A stretch of DNA of 64,000 bases from Eustoma russellianum. Its lineage: Eukaryota; Streptophyta; Magnoliopsida; Gentianales; Gentianaceae. The stretch lies in contig AP025047.1 in NCBI GenBank assembly GCA_036186865.1, forward strand, positions 22,160,797 through 22,224,796. The letters run 5' to 3'. A program made the position numbers and the translations under genes. The notes beneath the pieces are model-generated. The model was not told where the DNA came from and made no database searches. It saw only the letters and a list, made by a program, of their open reading frames with translations. Of this stretch, positions 21,709 through 33,700 are shown piece after piece. Numbering within the stretch: position 1 is the first letter of the stretch; every line of letters begins with the position of its first letter.

Positions 21709-22865
21709 AAAGTAAACATTTCGTATATTGAGATGACACCCATTCGTAAATTATTTTCTAAGAGTATTCTTGGTCAAACTCATCAACGAAATTTATAGAA
21801 TTAATTAGGAGGACGCATGCTTTAATTTTAACAAAATTCTTTGCAATAGTCGAAATTGGGATTCAGTTAACTTATCCATGGAAATAGGTTTTTCAATGAA
21901 ACTCCCCAGCCCACTCAACACATACGTGTTGAAATAACGAAGTCGAAGGTTAGTGAATTGGATCCACACAAACGTTGTATGGGTTTATTTGAGACCCATG
22001 TCCAAAGATTTTGATATGCAGTTTTTAAATAAAACTAATTTAACAAGACCACAATTTTTTATTTAAAAAGGTATTGGAAACGACGAGACCATAGGTGTTA
22101 TAATGTTGGCATATATTCTTACTCCACGAAAATATAAGACAACATTATTAAAAGTTAAATTAAATCATGGGTTTAAACCATCGACAGAAATCTGGAACCT
22201 TAAAGATTCCCCGTACGTAAAGTTGCTTTAAATTTTTCATTTTTTTTTTGCACAACTTGCTTTGCGGTTGGTTGCTATGTAAATCATTTATAAACATACG
22301 TTCAAATTCTAATCAATCTTACCTACTGATATGCATGCAAAATGATGTGTGCCACAACTTCTATACTGTATGTGCTTGGTATATTACAAATCTTTACAAA
22401 TTTGAGAACCAAAAAAATATAGGGTAGATCTAATTCAATCAATCAAGTATATCACAACAACAGCTTAAGCTACCGTTAGGGTCCGGGAAGAGTGAGAGAC
22501 AGACAAACAATACTTCTATCCTAAGTGATAGAGAGTTTGCTTTCAGTGAGATCCTCGCCTCTATATGTACAACTATAAATAATACAATAATAGCGATATG
22601 ATGTACTAGTATGTTAGTGAGAGAATTTAATAAATACAAATAGAAAACTTCCGATATTAAAATAGTCATAACCGTGTATATACACCAATAATGTATGACA
22701 AAGAAAGACAAAAAAAAACAAAAGAACAAAAAACAACAAACAACAAATATATCATAGAGATGTTGCAAGTTTTGTTAGGTCTAAACAGAGCCATCTTAAT
22801 TAATGTACTAGATGTAAATTCCAATTTACCATGAAGAATTAATTTTATATAAAAAAAAACCTTAC
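21709..22865. other. No gene recognised, flank of HMA exon
   Basis: AT-rich DNA with homopolymer runs. Any further exon of the HMA-like gene on the minus strand should lie here, downstream of its splice donor at 22865, but none could be recognised. A minus frame at 22768-22439 is hydrophobic but shows no family signature. Confidence 0.4.
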
Positions 22866-22959
22866 CATTAATTTGAGTGAGGATGCCGGATACCCTTCTT
22901 TGACACCCAAGACATCGTAAGTCAGCAGCTATTATCGTTTGACTTGCCTGCTTTGTCAC
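22866..22959 (-). CDS. Exon of an HMA-domain (heavy-metal-associated) protein, possible HIPP-like gene fragment
   Basis: The minus strand encodes SQTIIAADLRCLGCQRRV followed by SGILTQING. The beta-strand, then C-x-x-C loop (CLGC), then amphipathic helix fits the first half of an HMA metal-binding fold as in plant heavy-metal-associated isoprenylated proteins. The frame ends in a good splice donor (AATG|GTAAGG, exon end at 22866). On the upstream side a possible acceptor AAAACAG lies near 22972, so the exon may begin there; no ATG was found in frame nearby. The second half of the HMA fold and the C-terminal isoprenylation motif were not found. It may be a real gene with long introns or a stranded gene fragment. 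It is the only host-gene-like coding piece in the window. Confidence 0.5.
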
Positions 22960-22972
22960 ACCAACCTGTTTT

Positions 22973-24084
22973 AATTTGTGTTGTCACTTCATCATTTAAT
23001 ATATATACACACACACATACATAATACATAACATCTTTAATAAATGTCAGGCGTGTAACTGATCTACGACATTTACAGGGAATATGTGGAATTTAAAAAG
23101 CAACATAGTCAACATGTACATTAGCTGATCATTCGTCATGAAAATGCAGAAACTGAGAATATTTTTATAAAATTAGTGGAGCTGCTAAATTGAACAGTTG
23201 GCTCAAATATATTACTCTCCATTCGTTTGTATAATATGAGTTATTACATAATTATTTAAATATAGTAAATAGTTAGTTCTCAACACGGCTTAAAATTAAC
23301 AAAAAGTATTCCCGCTTTAAATACAACAGTGCTGTAGTTGTCATGAAGTCTATGCCGATAAACTTTTACCTAAAGAGACTTTACTACTATGAAAATCAAT
23401 CAATCAGACGGTAACATTTACATAGAAAAATATATATTTTTAAATCTTTTATGACATATATTATATACTATTTCTGTTATAAAAATATTGTCACAGTCAA
23501 CTTAAATAATTGATCAAATATAAATTAAGATCAAATCTTAAAGATATTCAATACAATAATTTCCTAAACTAGTCTCAACATCATTTGTGACCAAATTTCG
23601 GAGAACAATGTATAAAATATTTTAACGGATTGATTTTAAATTGTACTTGACTATTTATGTGTTTGAAGAGGTGTGACAATATTTTTAACAGATTACTCGT
23701 TATCTCGATCACAGGCGCAAAAATTCTCCGTTGTTGACTGGTCTAACCTGTAACGGGTGGCCCATATATATCAACAACATACTATTATATACATCTATAG
23801 TCATATTCTTTTTTCTATAAGCATTCACCTTTTATAACTAATACATCATAACATGAAACAATTTATAACAAAATAAGATATCATAATTAGCTTTTTTACT
23901 AAAGTACACATACCCCTACTCAAGAATGGGCACTACTAGCTCTAAAAGATAGTTCAGTTATTACTCGGATTGGAATATCATACCTAGAAAGACATAGGTT
24001 CTATACATGACACACGCATAATGGGTGTAACACTGCTATCTTGTTCAAAACTAGCTTAGGCCATAGTATCCAGTTCAACTGGGT
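22973..24084. other. No gene recognised
   Basis: AT-rich intergenic DNA with no ORF of note on either strand. Upstream exons or the promoter of the HMA-like piece would lie here or further right. Confidence 0.4.
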
Positions 24085-24345
24085 AAAAGAGTTGTTAGCC
24101 TAGTTTACAGCAGACAGCCTACATGGGTTGTATGATAAAAGTCTCACCCATCTAGAAGGTCGCAAATTCTTCATTGATATCCTCTACAAAACTCTTTGAG
24201 ATTGAGACAGTATAGACTCTTGGAATCAAGGTATGACCTTTTTTCATTGTAAGAGGTCATCATTTATACCATCTACAAAGCTCCTTGAAATTGAAACGAT
24301 ATATCTTCTCTGATTAAGGTATGACATTTTTTAAGTAGAAGAATG
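24085..24345 (+). mobile_element. SINE-like tRNA-derived fragment
   Basis: TAGCCTAGTTTACAG at about 24095 resembles an RNA polymerase III A box (TRGYNNAGTGG-like). AAGGTCGCAAATTC at about 24157 resembles a decayed B box (GGTTCGANTCC). The spacing of about 60 bp is acceptable for a plant SINE. Two tandem copies of a block beginning CTACAAA(A/G)CTC(T/C)TTGA(G/A)ATTGA, 90 bp apart (24184 and 24274), follow. No clear poly-A tail or target duplication, so the call is tentative. Confidence 0.35.
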
Positions 24346-25070
24346 GCAACTCCTTCCGGTAACTGTGTTTCTTGTCGGCAATTATACATGTCTAATTTCC
24401 CTACGTTGCTATTTTTTAAATATGTGTGTGTATCTTTGTATGTATATACACACATTATATCATCATTTTAAGAAAGATTTAAACAAAATATTCATGAGAA
24501 AGTATTTTCAGGAGAAAGAGGGAGAGAGAACGAACCGAACGCACAGGCAAGGCCTTTGAAGAGGCTAAGCTGCTTTTGGGGAGCAAAAATCTTTTACTCT
24601 TCTCCACTTTGAAACGAGCAAGCTCCTTCTTGGCCCAAGAAACCAGCCTCATTCTTCACTCTGCAACAAACCCAATTGCTTCACATAATCAAGCAAGAAC
24701 CTATGTAAAGAGGAAGAGTTTTCTGGTCAAACAAACCCATCGTTTTGGATTTAACGACAGACTTGATGTTTTTATTCCTTCAGTAATATAGCAAAGAGAT
24801 GGAGAAAGGAGAGTGGGTAGGCACATGGGTAAAGCAAGCAAGAGGACATGATTGAGTGGAATCTGATAATGACTCTTCAACGCTGCCGGCCCATGTTCTT
24901 TGTGGCGTTTTGCATATATACAGTCTCCACCCTACCCCAAACATTAAAGGTTTCTGTCACCTCCGGTTTTATAGGAACTATAGTGATGTAAATCACGAAC
25001 CTGATAGATTCAGACAAAGAACATATTATATATACAGATACAGTATTATGAGGCACAAGCAATGGAATTC
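24346..25070. other. Unassigned DNA with short open frames on both strands
   Basis: A plus frame at 24576-24791 (begins MGSKNLLLFSTLKRASSFL) and a minus frame over the same DNA (begins MRLVSWAKKELARFKVEKS, from about 24634) are both open for 50-70 codons. Neither has a recognisable domain. The GA/CT-rich composition at 24500-24545 resembles a plant 5' untranslated leader on the minus strand. Nothing more can be supported. Confidence 0.3.
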
Positions 25071-25185
25071 CTCACAAATGCCTCCGGAAAGATTCGAACT
25101 CCCAACCTCTCTCTTTCAAGATGATTACATGTTACCTATTTTCATCAGGCTATGTCCTGAGAACACCCTGCTTTTTATGTAAGAG
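25071..25185 (-). other. tRNA-like B-box sequence
   Basis: On minus, GGTTGGGAGTTCGAATCTTT (about 25110-25090) contains a close match to the pol III B box (GTTCGAATC). No folding tRNA was found around it and no clear A box upstream, so it is at most a SINE remnant. Confidence 0.3.
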
Positions 25186-25920
25186 AGGGAAGGGAGTTTG
25201 GGGTGGGGTGGGGTATGCATTTATTCTTTTGATACTAAAAAAGTTTCAATTCCGGACTTCAATCGTTGAGGTGCCAAAATATGCTATTTAGCTGTGATCT
25301 ATGCAGGAGGAATAATACATTGTGTACGTAATTAGCAAAAACACCAAAACCAGAGCTGAAAGAAGAATTCCAAAGATATTACTACTCTCAAGATTTCAAT
25401 GAACGTATTTCCGAACAATCTATATTTTGGATACCTAGTGTGATGATGTCAGATTTATCACCACGGTAAAAGTCGAGATATTGGAGTCTCGCCGTCTCTC
25501 CTTCGTCTGACCTCTTCAAGGAAACCTGAAAAGGGAAGAAAACATTAGGGGTCTCAGGACGCTGCCCCAGGAAAACCCTCCGACGCTTAAGTCAGTTGTG
25601 GGCATTTTATCGTAGAGCTTTATGCTGGAATTAAGGTTGTATAAAACCTGCTTAAGGTCGGCCCAAGTGTAAGCCGAGCTGAGATGAGTTCTCTGGGCTA
25701 TTATGGGCGTTCAAAAAGAGACCTCCCTTTATTGTCCATGAAGTTCCTCTTTAATAGTTGTTGAGGTTGAGGATGAGTGTCTCCAAAGTGGATGAGTTGG
25801 CGACACCTGGCGGGCTTAGTTGATAGCCGTGTGGCTGAGGAATGTTGTGTGGCATCTCTGTCTTGCATGGTTAACAACCGGAGTCGTGTACCTGTGACGT
25901 CTGGCAGTCTGTCTCAATCT
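25186..25920. repeat. LTR-like debris
   Basis: From about 25440 the composition changes to a GC-richer block (AGTCTCGCCGTCTCTCCTTC, then CCCTCCGACGCTTAAGTCAG) of a kind often seen near the inner ends of plant LTRs. There is no coding frame. The borders and family could not be set. It may form the outer U3 part of the copia B 5' LTR or an older element that the LTR landed in. Confidence 0.35.
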
Positions 25921-26215
25921 GGGGACATCGATCGATCGATGTCACTTCAGCCTCTGACATCGATCAATCGATGTCAGTCAGAGAGCATCGAACTCTCAAC
26001 CAAAGGACATTGATCGATCGATGTCACTAACATCGATCGATCGATGTAAGACAGTGAACATCGATCTCTAAACCAAGTGACATCGATCGATCGATGTCAC
26101 TTCAGCCTCTGACATCGATCGATCGATATCAGGTAGTGTCAAAAACTGCAATGTTCTGGAGGACATGGATCTCTCCCCCTGGCACTTCGATCGATCGATG
26201 TCCCCCAGAATTCAA
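25921..26215. repeat. ATCGATCGAT palindrome array, right copy
   Basis: Units CATCGATCGATCGATGTCA occur at about 25925, 25958 (decayed), 26008, 26030, 26080, 26110 and 26186. Shorter units lie between them, CATCGAACTCTCAACC near 25987 and CATCGATCTCTAAACC near 26058. The spacer CTTCAGCCTCTGA occurs twice. It lies about 250 bp upstream of a TATA box in the probable copia B 5' LTR. The left array at 1465-1715 is the same kind in inverted orientation. Confidence 0.78.
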
Positions 26216-26994
26216 ATTTTCTGAACGTTGGAACAAAATCGAAGGGAGATTTATGATGTTTTCTCTCTCTAATCTTGCTCAAATTTCTTGTGGACTTTAA
26301 CCCAACATACTACATGCTTCCTTGACTATTATATGCATGTCTAAGATTCTCTAGGGTGGCTATTCAAGATCAAATCACTCCATAGGGTGGCTAAAGACTA
26401 TTTGCGCACTATCTTGACATTTTTGAAGATGAAGACTTGGTGGAGAGCCTCAAAAACATGGTGAACTTCATCTATAAATAGAGGAGGCTTGGATGAGGCA
26501 AATACACACTTTCAACATCATCTAGCTTCATCTTTCATTGTTGTATAGTTCTCTCATACTTGTAAATTTGTATAAAGATTTTTTTAGCTTTTCTTTGCTC
26601 TTCATTGTTGTATATTGAGAGAAAGAGAGTCAAGCACAAGAGGAACCATAAATATTTGATCTCTTGCTTGTGCTTAGACTTGTGAGAAAGTGTGAACCTT
26701 ACTATATTTCTTCAACCCACTGTGAGAAGTTCTTGAGGGAACTTTTTGTTGAAGTTGTGAGGAAGCAAGAAGTTGTTCTTGCTAAGAGCTGTAGTTGCTG
26801 TAGTTGCACAAGTGTGTTTTGTGCAAGAAGTTGCTGTTGTTGCTTACACTAAGGTTTTAGTGTAAGTGTTGCTGTTGTTGTTCTTATTGTTCATAATAAG
26901 AAGAGTAGTTGTTGAAAATCCACTTTGGCAACAAAGTGGTAGTGGAGTAGAATCATTTACGATTCGAACCACTCTATATCCGATGTACTCATTC
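26216..26994 (+). repeat. Left part of copia B 5' LTR, split by gypsy element
   Basis: The segment contains a TATA box and a GT-rich leader with repeated AAGTTGTTGTTG-like runs, ends at 26994 with CATTC, and resumes at 44491 with CATTC. Downstream of 44621 a PBS and copia gag follow on the same strand. The left border of the LTR is not fixed; the palindrome array and perhaps the debris before it may belong to its U3. No 3' LTR copy is in the window to test this. Confidence 0.6.
26470..26482 (+). promoter_or_regulatory. TATA box of copia B LTR
   Basis: TCTATAAATAGAGG is a strong plant TATA match. It is followed by the pyrimidine-rich, then GT-rich leader expected of the R/U5 part of a copia LTR. 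Transcription start was not determined. Confidence 0.6.
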
Positions 26995-28577
26995 TGTAGC
27001 GCCCCGCCCGAAACCAGAGTTCCGGTTCAGTGCACCCGCCATACTCTACTCCATAGAGTACAAGGCGTCGATACCATACATGTGCATGTCAACATGAATT
27101 GTAATCGATATAGCGGAAGCATCTTTAAACAAACCCACAACATACATAATGTTATTACAAACTGTTCAAATCCACACAACCTCAAATACAGTTTCTCACA
27201 AGAACTTTATTACATCAACATAAAATAAAGCTCACACAACAGGTACATCTCTTCAGCCTATATCTTCACTTACGGATACTCTATCTGAGGTTCCTCCTCA
27301 ATGAACACAGCATCAGGGTCCCTATTCTCTGAAATGTTAAGAGGCAAGTATGAGCGATAACCACCGTCTTTTAATCGCTCAGCAAGTATTCTTTATAGAT
27401 ACTTCATGTGAATCATACATGGGTTAACAAATAGTGATAAAGTAACAACATATATATAATTACATTTTCATTTACAAATGGCAGCATTATTTAAGAATAA
27501 AACAGAACATAAGATTTTATTTCATACCTGAGAGGTCATATCATTCTTCCTCAACATATCTTTAGTACACCTTTCATACTTGAATACTAATTCATCTTAC
27601 ACAAAAGTCATAACTTGCATTCATCACATCTATGTTCCTGATCTTTCCTAATCGTCTTAAGGCATAATGTTCGTACAAATATTCTAATCCTCATCTAAGG
27701 GACATGATCATGACATGATGCATAAAACATGGCTTTTCATAAAATGACTTTCCGTAAACATGACTTTTCATAACTTGCATAACATGACATTTTCATAACA
27801 TGAATACATAACATTTTCATCGTTGGCTATAGCACTTTTCATAAGAATAATAACGCACGACATACCGAATGATTCCCCATATAGTACATGTACAACATAA
27901 TATCATGAACATAAGTACATGTCCTAATGGTGACGCATTATGACTGAGATCCCGTGTCCCAGACCCGGTGTTACACTTAGCCATAACGTAAACATGGGCC
28001 CCTGACATCTACCACTCCGGTCCCGATGTCAGGACAGCGCTACAACATAACATAACATAACATGATCATAACATAACATGGGTCATTGGAATCAATCGTC
28101 TCGTGTTCATTATTCTTATGCATATGAACTTTTTAAAACATGAAATGTGACAACATACTTTGCAAATTTTGTTTTCATGCAAGTGAGACTCCATCAAACA
28201 CGGGTATCTTGTCATGCTACCACTAGTAACATCACTTACTTAATTTTCTTCTACATATCACAACTTAAACAAAAAATATCATTTTTGCCTACCATTCGGT
28301 CATCACACCAAAACAGCCTCTTTTTCTCCATTATCATCATACAATAATTTGGTATCATCTATTCCATACATGCTTATCATAATTCATACTTACATGCCTA
28401 TATCATGAAATTTCTTACTAGTTTAACATTTCATCTTAGATTTCATAACCTATATCTTATCATAACCTACCTATATTATTATACATAACATGTAACATAT
28501 CATACTTATACATTAAATTTCATACTTTTCATAACATAATACATAAACTACATACTTAGCCTACTTTCATAACTTAA

Positions 28578-29215
28578 CATATTCATCATATATACATATG
28601 TATTTGTGTAAAAATATAATAAAATCATTTGTCACCAAGCCTAAGGGCCGAATGTATATACATGATGTATATATATATATATATAAATCATTTTATGCTA
28701 TATTATATAATATCCAAAACTTATTCATTTTCATATCTTAGCATATTCATCATATATACATATATACTTATAAAATATGATGAAATCATCTTTGTTACTA
28801 AGGCCTAAGGCCGAACATATATGTACATACTATATACATATATAAGTCATTTTGTGATATATTATGTAATATCTAAAACTTATTCATTTTCATAGTTTAA
28901 CATATTCATCATACATGCATATATATATTTATATTAAGTATGGTAAAATCATTTTTGTTATCAAGCCTAAAGGCCGAATATATACATATGGAATATATGT
29001 ATATAAATCATTTTATGATATATTGTATAGTATCTAAAACTTATTCATTTTCATAGTTCAACATATTCATCATATATAAATATATATACTTGTACAAAAT
29101 ATAATGAAATCATTTTGTCATCAAGGCTCTTAATAGCCGAACCTATATATATACTATATATACATTTATAAAATCTTTTACTATATAGTAGGTAATACAC
29201 AAATACTTATTCATT
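28578..29215. repeat. Four imperfect tandem repeats of about 160 bp in gypsy LTR
   Basis: The anchor CATATTCATCATA recurs at 28578, 28742, 28901 and 29062 (periods 164, 159 and 161). Each unit carries AAGCCTAAGGGCCGAA or a variant (GGCCTAAGGCCGAA, GCCTAAAGGCCGAA, TTAATAGCCGAA), then TA repeats and AAATCATTTTAT. The same set is in the other LTR from 42310. Confidence 0.88.
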
Positions 29216-29680
29216 CCCTTTCTTTAAAATATATATTACACATATGTATATATTCATATAGATCCGTATATGCACATACATAGATCTATACACCTATACA
29301 TATGTATGTATATATATATAAATATATATACATATATATATATATAAACCGTATGTATATATATATATATACATCAAAACCGAATGTGTGTATATATATA
29401 TATACATACATTGATATTCAAAGCTAAATGAGTATATTAATATACCTTTATACATCTACACATATTTATATATGTAGATCTATACACTTATACATATATA
29501 TATATATCAACATACATACTTATAATATGGGTATATGTATGCGTACTATATATATAGTGTGTATATATGTATTTTGCGTGCGTGTATATGTAGTGTATGT
29601 ATATATACATTTCTACATCTATACTTACTTGTATGTAGATCTATACACTTATACATACATATATATATATCAACATACTT
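29216..29680. repeat. TA/CATA-rich microsatellite zone
   Basis: A long run of TATATA, CATACATA and GTATATG words with embedded ATAGATCTATACAC repeats. Open frames here are low-complexity (Y, I, H and C only) and are not genes. Confidence 0.85.
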
Positions 29681-30729
29681 TTTTTTTAATGAAACATTTA
29701 TTTTATTAAAAATAAAGCCTCACTTATGGCGGAGGAAAACCATATTACATAAATTCAGAGTAGGCAAATAAATAAAATAACGAACTAAGAATTACAGATC
29801 TCCAGTCATATATGATATGCCGCATTAAAACCTTGCTAGGAAAAACCACCCTTGTGGATAAAACCCTAGCGAAGGAAAAAGCGTACATATTTATATGACT
29901 ATCATCGAAATGTAGAGATTCGATATCTGAGTACAAAGATTGAGATTCATCGAGGTGATCGATATTGTGACCCAGTAGTGTCACCTCCAGTAGTCGCTTC
30001 ATGTAAAAACCAGATATGGGTTTGCCAATTCTCAGTAAAGCCGCCAAAAAGGGAGAGCCATCAGCCACCAGGGTGAAACCGAGACATGAAAGAGCAAGAG
30101 TGAAACAGTCGTTATGATACAGGAGAATAGAGAATGAAATACAGGCCATTAAAGAAATAGACATACCGAGCCTGCCTGTATCCCTTAGAAAACAGGCAGG
30201 ATATGTCAGAAAACACCATTCCCTGCAATAGACACGCGGGGGTAGCCAACACTGACGCTCGCGCACCATAGTCATGAGCCTCAAGGTAGAACTCATGGCG
30301 CAAAATGAATATTCAGCCAGATCGAAGCTCCAGAGCAAAGCAAACATCCAGAATTGAATCCACGCAAAAGCACATGCAGCAGCAAAATCAAAGGATGCAT
30401 CACATATGGCAAACCAAAGCAACATCAAATAGATCGATAATTTGTAGAGCTCACCAGGGCTGCCTGCACCTAGAAAAGCACAGGCAGCAACAATACACCC
30501 GTGCCAATCAGATTGAATTTCCGTGATATCACTGTCCAGCACATGTACCAAAATGGCTCGAGCGTCGTCATCAGATGTAAGCCATGTACATGGGAAAACA
30601 ATATGTGTGTAAGCCATTCGAATGCCTATGATAAATAAATGAATACGAAAAGTCAACATACCCTGCCTTCCTGTACTCATACGAGCACAGGCAGAGATAA
30701 TGCGAGTGTGCCAATCCATTTGGAAGACA
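29681..30729 (-). other. LINE 1 3' untranslated region with repeated hairpins
   Basis: About 1 kb. Inverted repeats built on TGCCTGT/ACAGGCA occur at about 30170-30195, 30456-30487 and 30667-30699. The last 110 bp (about 29712-29900) closely match the end of LINE 2, including the GTACGC, TTTTCCTTCGC and GGTTTTATCCACAAGGGTGG words on minus. A 366-codon frame (30845-29745) runs through it but has no recognisable domain and overlaps the RNase H end in another frame. Confidence 0.7.
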
Positions 30730-33700
30730 TTATGTGGATCGTCTACGCAGAGTCGCTGTGGTGAGGTCCAATGAGACTGCAGCACGAACCATTGATGGGA
30801 GGCTAGAAGATGTGAAGAAGGACGTGCGCGGTGATAGCATGGCATGTTGAGCTAAATAGTGGGCTGGCATATTGGCTTCTCTGAATACGTGCTGAATTTC
30901 CAAATTATGGCGAGTGATCAGTAGGTGTAGTAATGTAAGATGGAAGTTTCCAAACACAGGTTGCTGTTGATGTAGACGTTGCAGTAGCTGCGCACAGTCG
31001 GTCTCTATAATCAGTGATCAATATAATGGACGGAAATATAGCAATCCAAATAAAGCCGTTTGAATTTCAGCTTGTAACGGAGGACAAGGAGGAAGGCGGA
31101 ATGCGACGGCTCGGACACATGCGCCACAAGAGTTGCGTAAAATGATACCCCCTGCAGCGTTGCCGCGCCCAACCGCGGCATCAACATTGAGCTTAAATCG
31201 ACCCGATGGAGGGGTAAGCCATTTAATCACTTGTAGGCGCGGGGCGCGAATCTTTGGAAGCCATGATAGGGAAGGCGCAGTGGTGGCTGCAAGTTTCGTG
31301 CCTTGTATTGTATGAACCCACATATGAATATCAGATTGAGTTGTATATTGGAGAGCAGATAGAGAACAGGATGCCTGATCACCATACACCATATGTGCGT
31401 AACAACGCCATATATTATGTACGAAAATGCCAGGGACAACAATTTTTAGCACCCCCTCAATGGAGGACACAGATGACCTGTACCACCATGCCAATAAATA
31501 TTGTCGAAGAGATAGATTAGTTGGGGATACACCCTGCAATTCCGCTGCAAAGAACATCCACAAGGGATGTATTGTGGAGCAATACAAAAAGACATGATCA
31601 ACGGAGGAGGAATGATGCTTGCAAAATGAGCATTGTGTAGGCCGCGCTGTCAAGTAGCGTCCTATATAGTCTTCAAATGGTAATGCCGCATGAAACAAAC
31701 GCCATAGTAGAAGTCGGATGGCTGGCGAATGATATTTAAACCAAATAAATTTAGCTGTGTGTAATGTAGGTCTAGCTGAACGACATATATTGTACGCGGA
31801 TTTTAAAGTGAACTCCCCTGAGGCCGAGGGATTCCACGTGAGAAATTGGGCCATCCCTGTTGTATGCGCGACACAAATATGATTAATGCGGCAAATAAGT
31901 TTCCAAATTGGCGAATCCGGCAAACGTGGACTAAAATCACCTCTGCGTCCATATTTTGCCTGCATATATCGACTCCATAATGTGTCTTGCTTATGATAGA
32001 GCCACCAAATCCTGCAATAATAAGCCTGTTGTAAGGTATTAAGATCCCGCAGGCCTAAGCCACCCTCTTCAGTGGGCAATGTAATTTTTGACCATGCAAC
32101 CCAGTGGTGTCGCTTCCCCCAATAAAAAGTAGCCATTTTTCGATTTATCACCTGAATGACTGATTTTGGAAGGCCCCCTGCTGCCATGATATGAAGAGGA
32201 AGCGCCGAAATCACCGAGCGCAATAAAACTAATCTGCCCGCAGCAGATAATAGCCTAGAATGCCATCCTTGTAGTCTATCATCAAAATGTTGTAAAAGAG
32301 TAGCACAATAGCGAGAACGATTGATACCCTTGTGAAGATAAGAACCCAAATAGCGGAAAGGCAGTGATGAAAGCCTCATCCCAAGTATCTCCTGTAAAGC
32401 GCGAACGCGACTCACCGAGAGACGATCCGATGGAATAAGACTACTCTTATGAAAATTGACCTTTTGCCCAGATGCAGTTTCATAATCCGTTAAGAACTTT
32501 TTAAAGCGTCGAATGTTACGTTGTGTACCTTGTAGAAAAACAAGAAGATCGTCGGCATACGCTAAATGAGATATGGAAAAAGGGATCCGACCAAGACGAA
32601 ATGACTGGATATGTCCCGCTGTCACTAACGCAGATAAGCCACGGCTGAACCCCTCAGAAGCCAAAATAAAAAGCAATGGAGATAAAGGGTCTCCCTGCTT
32701 CACCCCTCGATGTGGGCGAAAAGTTGGAGATGGTTCCCCATTAATCAAAACTGATAATGTAGTAGCGCGGAGATGATTGAGGATTAACCTGGTGAAGAAA
32801 CCTGAAAAGCCAAATCTCAATAATAGATGTTCCAAATAATTCCAACTGACTCGGTCAAAAGCTTTCATCATATCCAATTTCAAGCATACATGTGAAAGGC
32901 CATTATCCAACATATGAACCATTTCTCTCGCTAATAAAACTTGTGTAGAGATATCATGTCCTGGGAGAAAACCTGTTTGTTCCGGCGAAATCAGCTTGGG
33001 GAGAAGCAGACCCAGTCGCGTCGCAATAATACGGGTACACACCTTACTTAAGAAATTCGTCAAACAGATTGGACGGAAATCACCAAAAGAACGTGGTGAG
33101 GAGATTTTGGGTATCAAAGTAATAACTGCACTTGCCATCATTGATGGCTGCGGAATACCCAAGAAAAATTCTTGCACCGCTTTTTCCACATCAGAATGTA
33201 TAACCGACCAACATGAACGATAAAACATACCGTGAAATCCATCTGGGCCAGCAGCACTGTGAGGATCCAGATGCCATACCGCATCTTTAATTTCGGAGGC
33301 AGTGGGCAACGTGGTTAGTCGTGTATTGTCCTCTTCGGTGACCAGTCGAGGAATGGAAGATAATATGGCTGAATGATTCTGCGTAGAAACTGGACCAAAC
33401 AAGTCGGTATAAAAAGTTACCGCAGCTGTCATAATGTCTGATGACTCCGTTAGCAACTGGCCATCCGGAGCCAGTATTTGCTGAATACGTAGATGTGTCC
33501 GCTTTCCCTTGACAAGAGAGTGAAAATATTGTGTATTCGCATCACCTTCCTGAAGCCATTTTACTCGTGCTTTTTGTTTCCAGAACTGCAATTCAGCATT
33601 AGATGCTTGTAAATATTCGGCCTTACACTTATGATATGCGGTCCGAGTGTCTTCTGTTGGCTGAGCATCCAAGGCAGCTTCAGCATGATTTAATTGAGTC

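Noticed and set aside
24856..25182. Plus-strand frame of 108 codons ending near 25182
   Set aside because: Its most distinctive part is a readthrough of a tRNA-like B-box sequence (on minus); no domain or conserved start was seen.
30305..30526. Plus-strand short frame inside LINE 1
   Set aside because: It is the antisense of the LINE 3' region and shows no domain.
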